A stretch of 64,000 nt of DNA from Rhodophyticola porphyridii. Its GTDB lineage: Bacteria > Pseudomonadota > Alphaproteobacteria > Rhodobacterales > Rhodobacteraceae. This document shows positions 1 through 8,077 of this stretch, one piece after another. The number at the start of each line of letters is the position of its first letter. The first letter of the stretch is position 1. The stretch spans positions 1 through 64,000 of the forward strand of contig NZ_RCNT01000008.1 in assembly GCF_003688285.1 (NCBI RefSeq). Reading direction: 5' to 3'. Both the position numbers and the translations under genes were made by a program. The notes beneath the pieces were generated by a model, which worked only from the letters and a program-made list of their open reading frames with translations, searched no databases and was not told the origin of the DNA.

Positions 1-121
1 AAATCGCCTGCCGGGCAATGAATGATCTGCGCTTCGCTGAAACGGCTTCTCTTCATCGTCTGTCTCCTCAGTTGGAGAACAGGCTAACCTCAAAGCGAGG
101 ACTTTTCAGGGGAGCAGGTCA
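1..121 (-). mobile_element. IS3-family-like insertion sequence, 5' end (truncated by window edge)
   Basis: Read on the minus strand this stretch begins TGACCTGCTCCCC, which resembles the terminal inverted repeat of many IS3-family elements. After a GAGGAGA ribosome binding site it opens a reading frame at about base 56 with residues MKRSRFSEAQII, the typical start of an IS3-group OrfA transposase. After QII the frame diverges from what I expect, so the element may be degenerate, and the rest lies outside the window. The terminus is at base 121; only one end is visible, so neither the partner repeat nor a target duplication can be checked. The assignment rests on the start motif plus the terminal sequence. 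Confidence 0.6.
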
Positions 122-252
122 GATATTTTGAGGTTGGAGAATGGCTATTGACCCTAGAGGAGCTAGAACACACAGCTGAGAAAAATCCGGAATTCAAGAG
201 GATATGCTCGGAGACTTTTCGATCGATCCGAGCATACTTCGATGAGGAGTAA
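122..252 (+). pseudogene. 3' remnant of a small acidic protein, possibly an Rhs-type immunity protein, beheaded by the IS
   Basis: Directly at the IS terminus an open frame runs to a TAA at 250-252. It encodes about 43 residues, including GEWLLTLEELEHTAEKN and ending SIRAYFDEE. There is no start codon of its own and the frame continues backward only into the IS, so the 5' part of the gene has been displaced or lost. Its small size, acidic helical character and position next to an orphan Rhs repeat scrap suggest an immunity-type protein of a polymorphic toxin locus. That role is inference; no family could be named from the sequence alone. Confidence 0.45.
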
Positions 253-312
253 GAAGGCAAAGAGCTCTTCTCCTGCGTATGCACGATAACGGTTTCACCT
301 CATTGGCGGGCT

Positions 313-498
313 GTGACGTGCCCGTTTCGCCGCCTCGCCAGCCATCTGAGCGAGCTCTGCGACACCAATCCCCACAACCAGCCTCTCTCGGACGACACTT
401 ACACCTACGTCTATGACACCCGCGGCAGCCGGATCGAGCGGCCGGACGGAGAGGGCGGGACCTATTCTTACGATAGCCGGAATCGCCCGCGCTGCTGA
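313..498 (+). pseudogene. orphan Rhs/YD-repeat fragment
   Basis: The frame contains YVYDTRGSRIERPDG followed by TYSYDSRNR, two consecutive YD repeats of the Rhs/teneurin type (Y-x-Y-D-x-x-G/N-x-x). It ends at a TGA at 496-498, far short of a complete Rhs protein, which is usually over 1000 residues. The preceding part of the same frame, from base 253, has no recognisable domain or convincing start. It is best read as a leftover from an Rhs tip-exchange region next to the beheaded immunity-like gene and the IS end. Confidence 0.6.
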
Positions 499-604
499 CA
501 ATCGAGAGTGATTTCGGGTCAGCTCAATCAGTCGAGATCACGTAACGCGCTGAAATCCTTGACGTCGCGTGGCGCTACGTGATCCGGGCCGACCGATTTT
601 TGCC

Positions 605-2770
605 CTAGGACCTCAGCTCTAACTGGTGCGAAGGCTGGAGCGGCAAGTGGTGCTCGAAGATCGGCTTTGCGTTTTTCAGGTGCCGCTGCGTCAACAGCTT
701 CGCTGCCATTCCGCGATCCGGCAGACGCCGTGCAGCGCTGGCGACGAAGTCCGCAGCGAAGATCTCCGGGAGCACCAGACGCAGCTCTTCCAAGGAAGCC
801 GCGGGCAGAGCCTTGAGCGCCTCGGATCCTGCAAGAAGGCTCTCCGATGAGGCGCCGTTGGCGATAACGATCTCATGCGCATCGAGCATGAAATGCCAGT
901 ACTCGATCTCTTCCACACCTTCCTCAACCTCGATACCGGGCATGGACAGCAGTTTGACGGCCGGGATCAAGACCTCATAGCTGCCAAAAATGCGCTCTGC
1001 GATCTTGGATCGGACAAGAATCCGGTGCTGCGGCGAGGTAATCAGATCCTGCTCCGGCAGCCCTTCGGCAAGGGAACCGGCCCGGATCCGAATGGGACGC
1101 AGCTTGGGATTTGCCGCCAAGGCGCTCTTGGATAGCCGGTTCTTGCCGATCCAACGAATGGGCTGGAAGCCATGATCGGCCGTAAAGACAAGGTCGCCGG
1201 GGACAAGGGTTTCGATGGGGCGGTTGCCCCGGTCGGTCTTGATCATCGTGCCGCGGGTGAAACAGACCGCGGTGGCATTGGTTGCCACGTCGCCGTCCTG
1301 TCCGTTGGAATCGAACAGCGCCTCGACATCGAGCGCGCCGTTCTCGGTCCCGTCGGCCAAATCGAGGGCCCGGATGGAGTCCTTGTCGGTGATGACGGTT
1401 CGGCCATCATCAAGCATGATCAGATATTCGCCGGGGGCGGAGCCGCTTGGGATAATCGTGAAGCCCTGACCAGACCCGGTCGTGAGGATCAGATCGTCAT
1501 CGGTGGAAGAGGTGTCATTGATCAGCGCCTCAAGGTCGACGCGCCCGTCCTCGGCGCCATCGCCAATGTCCCAGCCGCGCAAGCTGTCGCGCGACAGAAG
1601 GGCCGTGGTTCCGTCGTCAAGCGTGAGAATGTAATCCAGCGCCTCGTTTCCGGTTGGCGTGATGGTAAAGCCCTGGCCCGACCCGGTATAAAGAACCAGA
1701 TCGTCGTCGGTGGAGCTGGTATCGTTGACCAGCGCCTCGAGGTCGACACGCCCGTCCTCGGTGCCATCGCCGATATCCCAGCCGCGCAGCGTGTCCTTGG
1801 CGACGATGGCGGTGGTGCCGTCGTCGAAGGTGACGATGTATTCCAGCGCATTGTTGCCCGACGGCGTGACGGTGTAGCCTTGGCCCGACCCGGTATAAAG
1901 CACCACATCTTCGTCGGTGGATCCGCTGTCGTTGACCAGCGCCTCAAGGTCGACGCGCCCGTCTTCGGTGCCGTCGCCGATATCCCAGCCGCGCAGCGTA
2001 TCCTTGGCGACGATGGCGGTGGTGCCGTCGTCGAAACTGATGATATATTCCAGCGCATTGTTGCCCGACGGCGTGACGGTGAAGCCCTGGCCCGATCCGG
2101 TATAAAGCACCACATCTTCGTCGGTGGAGCTGCTGTCGTTGATCAGCGCCTCAAGGTCGACGACCCCGTCTTCGGTGCCGTCGCTGATATCCCAGCCGCG
2201 CAACGTGTCCTTGGCGACGATGGCGGTGGTGCCGTCGTCAAGCGTCACGATGTATTCCAGCTCGTTGTTGCCCGACGGCGTGATGGTAAAGCCCTGGCCC
2301 GAGCCGGTGACCAGACGCACATCGTCATCGGTGGAAAAGCTGTCGCCCAGCAGGATCTCGAGATCGATCTTGCCGTCATCCACACCGTCGGCGAAATCCC
2401 AGCCTCGCACATCGTCGCCCGATACATCGGTCCGGTCGATGATGGCGGTGGTGCCGTCGGCGAGGGTGATGATGTATTCAAGACCACTGTTGCCGGTGGG
2501 CGTGATGGTGAAATCCTGCCCCGAGCCGGTGAAGAACTCGACCATATCTCCGGAGGACGAGGAAATGTTGTCCAGCGCGTTGACGTCGAAGAACCCGTCG
2601 TTGTTGCCGTCCGTCAGGTCATAGCCCCAAAGATTATCGCGGGCGATGATGAAGGTCCGGCCGCTATCGGTCGTAACGATGAATTCGTTGGTGTTGTTTC
2701 CGGTGGGTCTAATCGTTGCCATAGTTACCATACCTAATTTTTTGGCCGAGAAGCCGTTGTTACCAGCCAT
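605..2770 (-). CDS. Seven-repeat protein with C-terminal Hint (Hedgehog/intein) domain
   Basis: The protein has up to 721 residues. Residues about 14-502 form seven tandem repeats; the four central ones are exactly 69 residues each. Each carries GSGQGFT, a DDGTT turn and a loop such as DGTEDGRVDLEAL, which resembles a calcium-binding EF-hand or dockerin loop (D, N/T, D-G, V, D). At residue 503 CFTRGT opens a Hint_2-type domain with the usual Cys at position 1 and a later TSPQHRIL block containing the conserved His. No signal peptide is visible, as is common for Hint proteins thought to leave by type I secretion. Alternative starts are at 2731 and 2722; 2722 (MATIRPTG) has a weak AGGT upstream and may be the true one. 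The function of the repeats is unknown; calcium binding is inferred. Confidence 0.85.
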   Translation of the reverse strand: MAGNNGFSAKKLGMVTMATIRPTGNNTNEFIVTTDSGRTFIIARDNLWGYDLTDGNNDGFFDVNALDNISSSSGDMVEFFTGSGQDFTITPTGNSGLEYIITLADGTTAIIDRTDVSGDDVRGWDFADGVDDGKIDLEILLGDSFSTDDDVRLVTGSGQGFTITPSGNNELEYIVTLDDGTTAIVAKDTLRGWDISDGTEDGVVDLEALINDSSSTDEDVVLYTGSGQGFTVTPSGNNALEYIISFDDGTTAIVAKDTLRGWDIGDGTEDGRVDLEALVNDSGSTDEDVVLYTGSGQGYTVTPSGNNALEYIVTFDDGTTAIVAKDTLRGWDIGDGTEDGRVDLEALVNDTSSTDDDLVLYTGSGQGFTITPTGNEALDYILTLDDGTTALLSRDSLRGWDIGDGAEDGRVDLEALINDTSSTDDDLILTTGSGQGFTIIPSGSAPGEYLIMLDDGRTVITDKDSIRALDLADGTENGALDVEALFDSNGQDGDVATNATAVCFTRGTMIKTDRGNRPIETLVPGDLVFTADHGFQPIRWIGKNRLSKSALAANPKLRPIRIRAGSLAEGLPEQDLITSPQHRILVRSKIAERIFGSYEVLIPAVKLLSMPGIEVEEGVEEIEYWHFMLDAHEIVIANGASSESLLAGSEALKALPAASLEELRLVLPEIFAADFVASAARRLPDRGMAAKLLTQRHLKNAKPIFEHHLPLQPSHQLELRS
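1478..2305 (-). repeat. Four in-frame 207-bp tandem repeats inside the Hint protein gene
   Basis: Repeat units 3 to 6 of the protein are each exactly 69 codons long and align without gaps, so the DNA is a head-to-tail array of 207-bp units. Units 4 and 5 (residues 225-293 and 294-362) are nearly identical, suggesting recent duplication or gene conversion. The outer units (1, 2 and 7) are more diverged and differ slightly in length. Such an array can expand or contract by recombination without shifting the reading frame. Confidence 0.85.
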
Positions 2771-3280
2771 TCTGGCTCTAAGAGGGAGGGTTCGTCTGGA
2801 CCCTCATTGCCTGCTGCACGCTTGGTTCGCCGTTCGGTCGGAGGCCATTCTTCGGACGGTAAGGACCCGTCCGCCGCTCAGGTTTGCGCGAGCGGAGTCA
2901 AGTGAACGTCTCACCGATAAAGTCACGATCTAACCCTAACTGAGGGTGTCTTGGAAAAAGTCATTCCAAGAAAAAACGAGTAGGTCATATGTTGCCATTG
3001 CAGGCTGCCTCCTCAAACCATTACGAGTACGAGCCGAAGCTGCAAACCAACGCCTGCAGTACTGCCCGCACAACACTAAAACAACGCTAAGAATCGCTTA
3101 GCGCTGATAACTCTTTTCCTTAAACTACACGTTCAGCGCGTATTACTCAAGCGATATTCGCCCAAGTGCATTCAAAACAAACCGAAACTATAGCGGCTAG
3201 TGCATTGTTCCAGAACGCGTTCTTGATCTAGAGACAAATTGTTTCTAGAGCCTGCCGAGCTTAATCGGTTTGGCGCGCGC
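2771..3280. other. AT-richer intergenic region with inverted repeats, no gene
   Basis: No reading frame here has coding character. It must hold the promoter of the minus-strand Hint gene and the 3' region of the dehydrogenase gene. Three dyads are visible: CGCTAAG/CTTAGCG at 3085-3103 with a 5-base loop; a perfect 12-bp palindrome AGAACGCGTTCT at 3212-3223; and a near-perfect 10+1+10 dyad at 3228-3248. Confidence 0.6.
3212..3248. promoter_or_regulatory. Two adjacent palindromes downstream of the dehydrogenase gene
   Basis: AGAACGCGTTCT (3212-3223) is a perfect palindrome. Five bases later CTAGAGACAA, a single A, then TTGTTTCTAG forms a dyad with 9 of 10 arms matching (3228-3248). They lie just beyond the stop of the minus-strand dehydrogenase gene. 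There is no T-run, so this is not a classical terminator; it could be a protein-binding site or a weak transcript-end hairpin. Confidence 0.4.
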
Positions 3281-4261
3281 TCAAACGACGACGACGTTGC
3301 CGCGCTTGTGACCCGTCTCCATGTGGCGGTGCGCCTCGATCAGGTCGGCCAAAGGGTAAACCCGGTCGATGACAGGCACCAGCTTGCCCTCCTCGACCAT
3401 CTCGACGAGGGTGCCGAGCATCGGGCGCAGGACGTCCGGTCTGAGCATCCCGGTAGCCGAGAAGCGCGCCTTGCGCGTGCCCGCAATCGCAGTGCGCATC
3501 ATCGCGCCCAGCAGACCAAGGCCCAGCACCGGACAGACATAGCGTCCCAAGCGGGTCAGGCTTCCCTTGGCGTCAGCGAAGGACGAGACGCCGAGCGTGT
3601 CGTAGATCACGTCATACCGCTCGGCCTGTCGGGTGAAATCCTGCTGCCTATAGTCGATGACCCTGCTGGCCCCAAGCGACGCCACCATGCCAGCGTTGCG
3701 GGCGCTGCAGGTGCCGGTGACCTCAGCTCCCATTGCGGCCGCGATTTGCACCGCGGCGCTGCCGAGGCTGCCCGAGGCGCCGAGGATCAGGACCTTTTGC
3801 CCCGCGCGCAGTTCAGCCACCTCGCGCAGGAAGTTCAGCGAGGTCAGCGGCCCATCGCACATTACGGCGGCCTCCTCATGCGAAAGTGCCGCGGGCTTCT
3901 TCATCAACACGCCGGATGCGTCGAGGCAGATGTGGCTGGCATTTGCCCCGAAATTCAGCCCCGCCTCGCCGAAGACGGCGTCGCCCACGGCAAACCTGTC
4001 AACATCGCTGCCCACGGCGATCACCTCGCCCGAGAGCCCGGTGCCCGAAAGGGTGTGACGCGGGCGGCGCAGGCCAAGGAAAAGACGTGCAAAGCGGGGC
4101 TGCCCGGCCCGCATCATGCCATCGGCGCGCGTTACGGCCGAGGCGCGGATACGGATCAGGATCTCGGTGGGGCCCGGTGCCGGAACGGGCCGGGTCACCG
4201 GGCTCAGCACCTCGGGGGTGCCATAATGATTGATGCTCCATGCAGAGAGTGTTGCGGTCAT
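3281..4261 (-). CDS. Zinc-independent MDR-family NAD(P)H:quinone reductase-like oxidoreductase
   Basis: A 326-residue medium-chain dehydrogenase/reductase. The N-terminal GroES-like domain (residues about 1-125) contains GTGLSGEVIAVGSDVDRF, and the Rossmann half contains ILGASGSLGSAAVQIA near residue 150. The structural-zinc cysteines and catalytic zinc ligands of true alcohol dehydrogenases are absent, pointing to the quinone oxidoreductase/YhdH-like branch that reduces quinones or enones with NADPH. The start at 4261 is chosen because AAGGAG lies just upstream; longer readings run into the divergent regulator gene. It is transcribed away from a LysR gene with 97 bases between starts, so that regulator probably controls it. 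The substrate is unknown. Confidence 0.85.
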   Translation of the reverse strand: MTATLSAWSINHYGTPEVLSPVTRPVPAPGPTEILIRIRASAVTRADGMMRAGQPRFARLFLGLRRPRHTLSGTGLSGEVIAVGSDVDRFAVGDAVFGEAGLNFGANASHICLDASGVLMKKPAALSHEEAAVMCDGPLTSLNFLREVAELRAGQKVLILGASGSLGSAAVQIAAAMGAEVTGTCSARNAGMVASLGASRVIDYRQQDFTRQAERYDVIYDTLGVSSFADAKGSLTRLGRYVCPVLGLGLLGAMMRTAIAGTRKARFSATGMLRPDVLRPMLGTLVEMVEEGKLVPVIDRVYPLADLIEAHRHMETGHKRGNVVVV

Positions 4262-4328
4262 GGTGGACTCCTTTCGGTTCGGTTGCCCTGTCTCTATCGG
4301 ACCGAATTCCATCCGAATATTGCAGTTC

Positions 4329-4347
4329 ATGAACCACTGTGGTTCAT
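4329..4347. promoter_or_regulatory. Perfect 19-bp palindrome between divergent dehydrogenase and LysR genes
   Basis: ATGAACCAC-T-GTGGTTCAT is a perfect 9+1+9 inverted repeat starting 30 bases upstream of the LysR start codon. Its place in a divergent promoter next to a LysR-family gene makes it the likely operator for that regulator. Confidence 0.7.
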
Positions 4348-4358
4348 AATCGATCCGC

Positions 4359-5240
4359 ATGGTGGATTGGAAATCTCTTCCGGCCTTTCTGGCCGTTGCG
4401 CGGGCGGGATCGTTGCGCGGGGCCGCCGAGCAGCTTGACGGCACCCACGCGACCGTGCGCCGGCAAGTCGAGAGCCTAGAGGCGCAACTGGGCGTACAGC
4501 TGTTCCGGCGCAGTGCGGGCGGGCTCGAACTGTCGGCGGCGGGCCGCAAGTTGCTGCCGCAAGCGCTGGAAGCCGAAGCATCCTTGCGCCAGGGCTTCAA
4601 CGCCGTTCGCGGGCTGGACAGCGAGGCGGCGGGGCGTATTCGCCTGTCGGCCGACCCGATGACCGCGCATTTCCTGCTGGCGCCGGTTCTGGGCGAGTTT
4701 TTGGCGCTCTATCCCGACATCCACATCGACATGAACCTGTCCTACGCCATCGACTCGATCGAAAAACTTGAGACGGACGTCTCGATCCGCCATGTGCGCG
4801 ATCTCACCGGCGATGCCGTGGGGCGCAAGCTGTTTCCCTTGTCGATCGGTGTCTTCGCCTCGCGCGGCTACATCGACAGGCATCTGCACGATGCCGGTCC
4901 ACGCGGCGAAGGGTTGACCTGGCTTGGCTACGGCGAGGTCCCGGAATTGCAGGCGATGATCTCTGCCTCACCTTTTCCACGCGCGACGGTACGCCATGCC
5001 ATCGCCGATCCGGCAATGCACATGCACCTTGCCCGCGCCGGGGCGGGGATGAGCTTTCTGGCCGCCTGGGTGCAAAGCGTCTTTCCCGAGTTGCAGCGGG
5101 TGCCGGGAACCGACCTCGACCAGAGCCGCTCGACCTGGGTGCTGATGCACGGCGACCTGCGCCGGGTGCATCGGGTCCGGCTCTTTGTCGATTTCCTCTA
5201 CGAGAGCCTGCTCGAGCGACGCGCGGACTTCATCGGCTGA
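4359..5240 (+). CDS. LysR-family transcriptional regulator
   Basis: 293 residues. The N-terminal winged helix-turn-helix (residues about 1-60) includes FLAVARAGSLRGAAEQL and a recognition-helix region with HATVRRQVESLEAQLGVQLF, as in the LysR family. A substrate-binding domain follows (about 90-290). It is divergent from the quinone-reductase-like gene and a 19-bp palindrome lies in the shared promoter, so it most likely regulates that gene and itself. The inducer is unknown. Confidence 0.9.
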   Translation: MVDWKSLPAFLAVARAGSLRGAAEQLDGTHATVRRQVESLEAQLGVQLFRRSAGGLELSAAGRKLLPQALEAEASLRQGFNAVRGLDSEAAGRIRLSADPMTAHFLLAPVLGEFLALYPDIHIDMNLSYAIDSIEKLETDVSIRHVRDLTGDAVGRKLFPLSIGVFASRGYIDRHLHDAGPRGEGLTWLGYGEVPELQAMISASPFPRATVRHAIADPAMHMHLARAGAGMSFLAAWVQSVFPELQRVPGTDLDQSRSTWVLMHGDLRRVHRVRLFVDFLYESLLERRADFIG

Positions 5241-5758
5241 GTGCCGCTACAGCGTCGACACCCATTGGGTATCGGCATGCTACGCCCCCTGCAGGTGGAT
5301 ATGTTCCATGGCTGAAACTTTGCGGCACTCGTCGGTCCATAATGTTTTCAAATACTTAGGGTGGAGAGGTTCGACATTAATCCCGTTTACTCCGCCACCT
5401 ACACTTCGCGAACCCGAGACAAGGTCTTTGACAGGGCCTTTTTCCCTTTTTGGCTCGAAGGAGTTGAGCGACGCCGCCCGACTTTGAGAGACTGGCCGTT
5501 GGCTCGAAATCGGTCTCTGAGCGCCCCGCGTCTCTTTCAACCTGCCTTCACCCAAATCGAGACGGATTCAAAAGATTTGCTTTTTCAGATGCTTGTCGAA
5601 AACTGGTTGCGCCGCAGCTGAGGCAGGTTCAGCTGCTGTCAATGGGAACGGAGACACCCGAAGCCTAACCCCCGGGCGGGGACACTTCCGGTAGCGCAGC
5701 ACCGGGGCACGTCACGACTAAAAACGAAACTGAAGTTAACAAAGTCTCAAATTCGCCA
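5241..5758. other. Intergenic region without a convincing gene
   Basis: Several short frames cross this stretch on both strands, for example 5361-5621 plus and 5280-5555 minus. None has a ribosome binding site with coding-type codon use or a recognisable motif. Base composition drops toward the asparagine-synthetase-like gene. It may be the scarred edge of an inserted island; no IS terminus was identified. Confidence 0.5.
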
Positions 5759-7171
5759 TCAGCCGAATGGCTTTCCGTTTATGGGATAATGCGCAAGCTC
5801 TGGCGCTATCTCACGCACAATCCGCTTGAGTAGCTGATCGTTTTTCTGGGCCTCAATGGGCACAGCCCAGAACAGAGAAAGCAAGTCACGTGAATTGTAC
5901 AGTGAAAGACTTTCACATGCGATATCGGCCTCAAGAGCAACCTGTGAATGCCAACACCCCATCCTATGCTCCCAATAGAATAGTGACGTAAGCTCTACCG
6001 GGCAGCGAAAGAATGCTGTATCCTCGCAAAAAGTACGGAAGGCGTTTTCATTTTCCTTAGTGTGCAGGCTTGGATCGTTTGACCAAAGCCTGACCAAGTC
6101 ATGAGGCGACTTGGGATCGATCTTTCGTCCTTTGTAGAACATACGCCCGATTTCACTCAAGTTGGATCGAATATGGACAGGCTCTTTTGTCGCGGAAAGC
6201 GCAAGCCTTCTATATGCCCATGGAGCGGGTGGTATATGTCGATAGTAAGTGTTAAATTCATTCACCTTCAAAAACTCTTCCGGAGCCGCTTCAAGATCCG
6301 AACGAGTGATAGAAACATGGTTGAGATTAAGGTCTCTCGCCATTGTCTCTGCTGCCAGACGATCTTGCTCTTCGGCCGGTTTGTCTTGGCCCCGACTGTA
6401 GGTCATGTAGCGAGCCAGACCGCCAGAAACCGCCAAGGTTACACGGGAATCAAGGCCGGCAGTAATTGAGACAAAGCAATCAAAATGTCGATTTATCCAA
6501 CGATAGGAACGGAAAAGAAGGTCGTGAATGCGCTCGGCGCATTCGCTCTCTTCGATCTCCTCTATGCCGTATCTCGGCCAAAACCTCTCAACGCGCCGGC
6601 ATTTGAGGTTCAGCTTAGTGTTGGGTGTCAATATTTTGGTGCCTTGGAAAGGGGTAAGATTTCCAGGAAAGCCGAACTTATACTGCCGCGTGTCTTTGGG
6701 AGTTCGCACACTTTTATTCTGCTGAACTAGGTGGGCGTGGGAGGAAATCAGGAGTTCCGATTCCGTCGAGTAGAATGCCGACCTCATCCCAGTGGCATCG
6801 GTCAACAAGCAGCATTCCCCGTCGTCGCTTGCATAGGCCAGAACGTATCTTCCATTTGTCGCGGAAATGCGCTCAAAGAAAATATGTTCTGACTCTGCAA
6901 GGCCCTCCGCCAGATAGGTCAGTACGTCATTTCCAGAAAGACTCTCCATTTCCGGAAAAAAGATGGTTCCAAGACACAATAGGCTCACACCTGAATGAGA
7001 GACCTGTGAGACTTGCAATAGCGGATGTGTACTTACATAATAGCCCCCGAAGCGCACCGTATGCCATTCCCTCGGAAGAACAGATTTCGATTCGGATACC
7101 AGGTAACCCCGGGCATAGAGCAAATGCGAAGAGTTTGGATATTTCTCTTCGATTTCTCGGATACTAAGCAA
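5759..7171 (-). CDS. Asparagine synthetase-like ATP-pyrophosphatase protein
   Basis: 470 residues. The C-terminal half (about 215-460) has the PP-loop VSITAGLDSRVTLA, the ATP-pyrophosphatase motif of class B asparagine synthetases and relatives (usually SGGLDS). The N-terminal part resembles a glutaminase domain fold, with NGRYVLAYASDDGECCLLTD, but lacks the N-terminal catalytic Cys, so glutamine hydrolysis in cis is unlikely. The start is TTG at 7171, supported by AGGAGAG about seven bases upstream. The C-terminus stops soon after PINGKPFG and may be short for the family. Codon use is visibly less GC-biased than its neighbours, suggesting horizontal transfer. Relatives act in amidation of surface sugars or in lasso-peptide cyclisation; no partner genes are adjacent, so the role is open. 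Confidence 0.75.
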   Translation of the reverse strand: MLSIREIEEKYPNSSHLLYARGYLVSESKSVLPREWHTVRFGGYYVSTHPLLQVSQVSHSGVSLLCLGTIFFPEMESLSGNDVLTYLAEGLAESEHIFFERISATNGRYVLAYASDDGECCLLTDATGMRSAFYSTESELLISSHAHLVQQNKSVRTPKDTRQYKFGFPGNLTPFQGTKILTPNTKLNLKCRRVERFWPRYGIEEIEESECAERIHDLLFRSYRWINRHFDCFVSITAGLDSRVTLAVSGGLARYMTYSRGQDKPAEEQDRLAAETMARDLNLNHVSITRSDLEAAPEEFLKVNEFNTYYRHIPPAPWAYRRLALSATKEPVHIRSNLSEIGRMFYKGRKIDPKSPHDLVRLWSNDPSLHTKENENAFRTFCEDTAFFRCPVELTSLFYWEHRMGCWHSQVALEADIACESLSLYNSRDLLSLFWAVPIEAQKNDQLLKRIVREIAPELAHYPINGKPFG

Positions 7172-7510
7172 AGGTCACTCTCCTGTCGAACGGCCCGCGC
7201 AATCCATGTGTTTCACCTAAATCCGGTTTTAGCATGATGCCACGTAATACGGATAATTCTGATTCCACCATCAGCGAGCAGTCAAACCTTGTCCACCCAG
7301 CGACGACTGTCAGCCCCGGGCTAGCTACTAATTTGCGACCGACAGATCAGAAATAGTTCTTCCCTCGTACCAATCCAATCTCTCACGCGCCCGCACTCGG
7401 ACCGTCGTCTGACCGCCCCGGCGCAGCCCCCTCGCCTGCATCTCGTACCGCCTGTGACCCTGCTGTCGGTCGGTCCGCCGCAGGCCGGGCACATGTGTCC
7501 CGCTCTTGGA
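7172..7510. other. Intergenic region upstream of the asparagine synthetase-like gene
   Basis: No coding frame is convincing here. The first 20 bases carry the ribosome binding site of the minus-strand gene; the rest is expected to hold its promoter and the end of the pqi transcript. Composition shifts from AT-richer near 7172-7380 to GC-rich beyond about 7380, which may mark the boundary of the foreign segment. Confidence 0.5.
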
Positions 7511-8074
7511 CTATCGTGCGATGCTTTCGGCGATCCTGCTCGACAGGGCGGTCAAAGCACGTCCCAAGGCGTCGGCGACCGATTGCGGGTCGGGCCCGGC
7601 ATAGGGCTCGACAATCTCGAAACGGCGGAGAAATTCGCGTGCAGCACCGCTGCGCGAGATCACCGCGAACTGCCCACCCAGTTCGAATTGCCCGTCAGCG
7701 CGGGCGACCATGCGATCGATGGTGACCTGTACGCTTCTGTCGGGCCCGTCGAACAGAGGCCAGGGCTCGGCCGCGACCGTGGCCGTGGTGCCAAGATCGA
7801 GCCGCCGCGCAAGTGCCTGGGTGATGCCGGTTCGCGGATCATCGGCCCAAAGCGCCCCTCCGACCGGGCGCAGTGCGCCATCGGCCTCCTGCACCAGAAT
7901 GTCAGCCTCCGCCACATAGGCCGGCAGGATCACATCGCGCACCTCCAGGCTTTGCGCACCAACTGCAATCGGCGCCGCGGGGGTGGTGACCGGCGGCACT
8001 AGGAACAGGTCCTCATTGCCGCCGCAGGCCGCAAGCGACAGCACCAGAAGGAATATCGAAATCCGGGTCAACAT
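7511..8074 (-). CDS. pqiC: PqiC-type outer-membrane lipoprotein (ABC transport auxiliary)
   Basis: 187 residues. The signal peptide ends in the lipobox LAAC with Cys17 as the lipidation site. The remaining domain matches the PqiC/DUF330 auxiliary lipoprotein type, with VRDVILPAYV and a later RFEIVEPY segment. PqiC is the outer-membrane end of the PqiABC system, in which an MCE-protein tube links inner and outer membranes and is thought to move lipids. It is the last gene of the operon, three bases after pqiB, matching the order pqiA-pqiB-pqiC in enterobacteria. Confidence 0.85.
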   Translation of the reverse strand: MLTRISIFLLVLSLAACGGNEDLFLVPPVTTPAAPIAVGAQSLEVRDVILPAYVAEADILVQEADGALRPVGGALWADDPRTGITQALARRLDLGTTATVAAEPWPLFDGPDRSVQVTIDRMVARADGQFELGGQFAVISRSGAAREFLRRFEIVEPYAGPDPQSVADALGRALTALSSRIAESIAR

Positions 8075-8077
8075 GGG

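Noticed and set aside
1265-2527. Repeat array considered as CRISPR or tandem noncoding repeat
   Set aside because: Units are 207 bp, in frame and without spacers, so they are protein repeats.
1172-2737. Long plus-strand open frame (521 codons) opposite the Hint gene
   Set aside because: It is the mirror of the tandem repeats on the minus strand; repetitive content, no start context and no motif. The minus-strand frame has the Hint domain.
3281-4600. Longer reading of the quinone-reductase-like gene starting at 4600
   Set aside because: It would run through the divergent promoter and into the LysR gene; the ATG at 4261 has AAGGAG and the family N-terminus.
5361-5621. Plus-strand frame of 86 codons in the gap after the first LysR gene
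   Set aside because: No ribosome binding site, irregular codon use and no motif.
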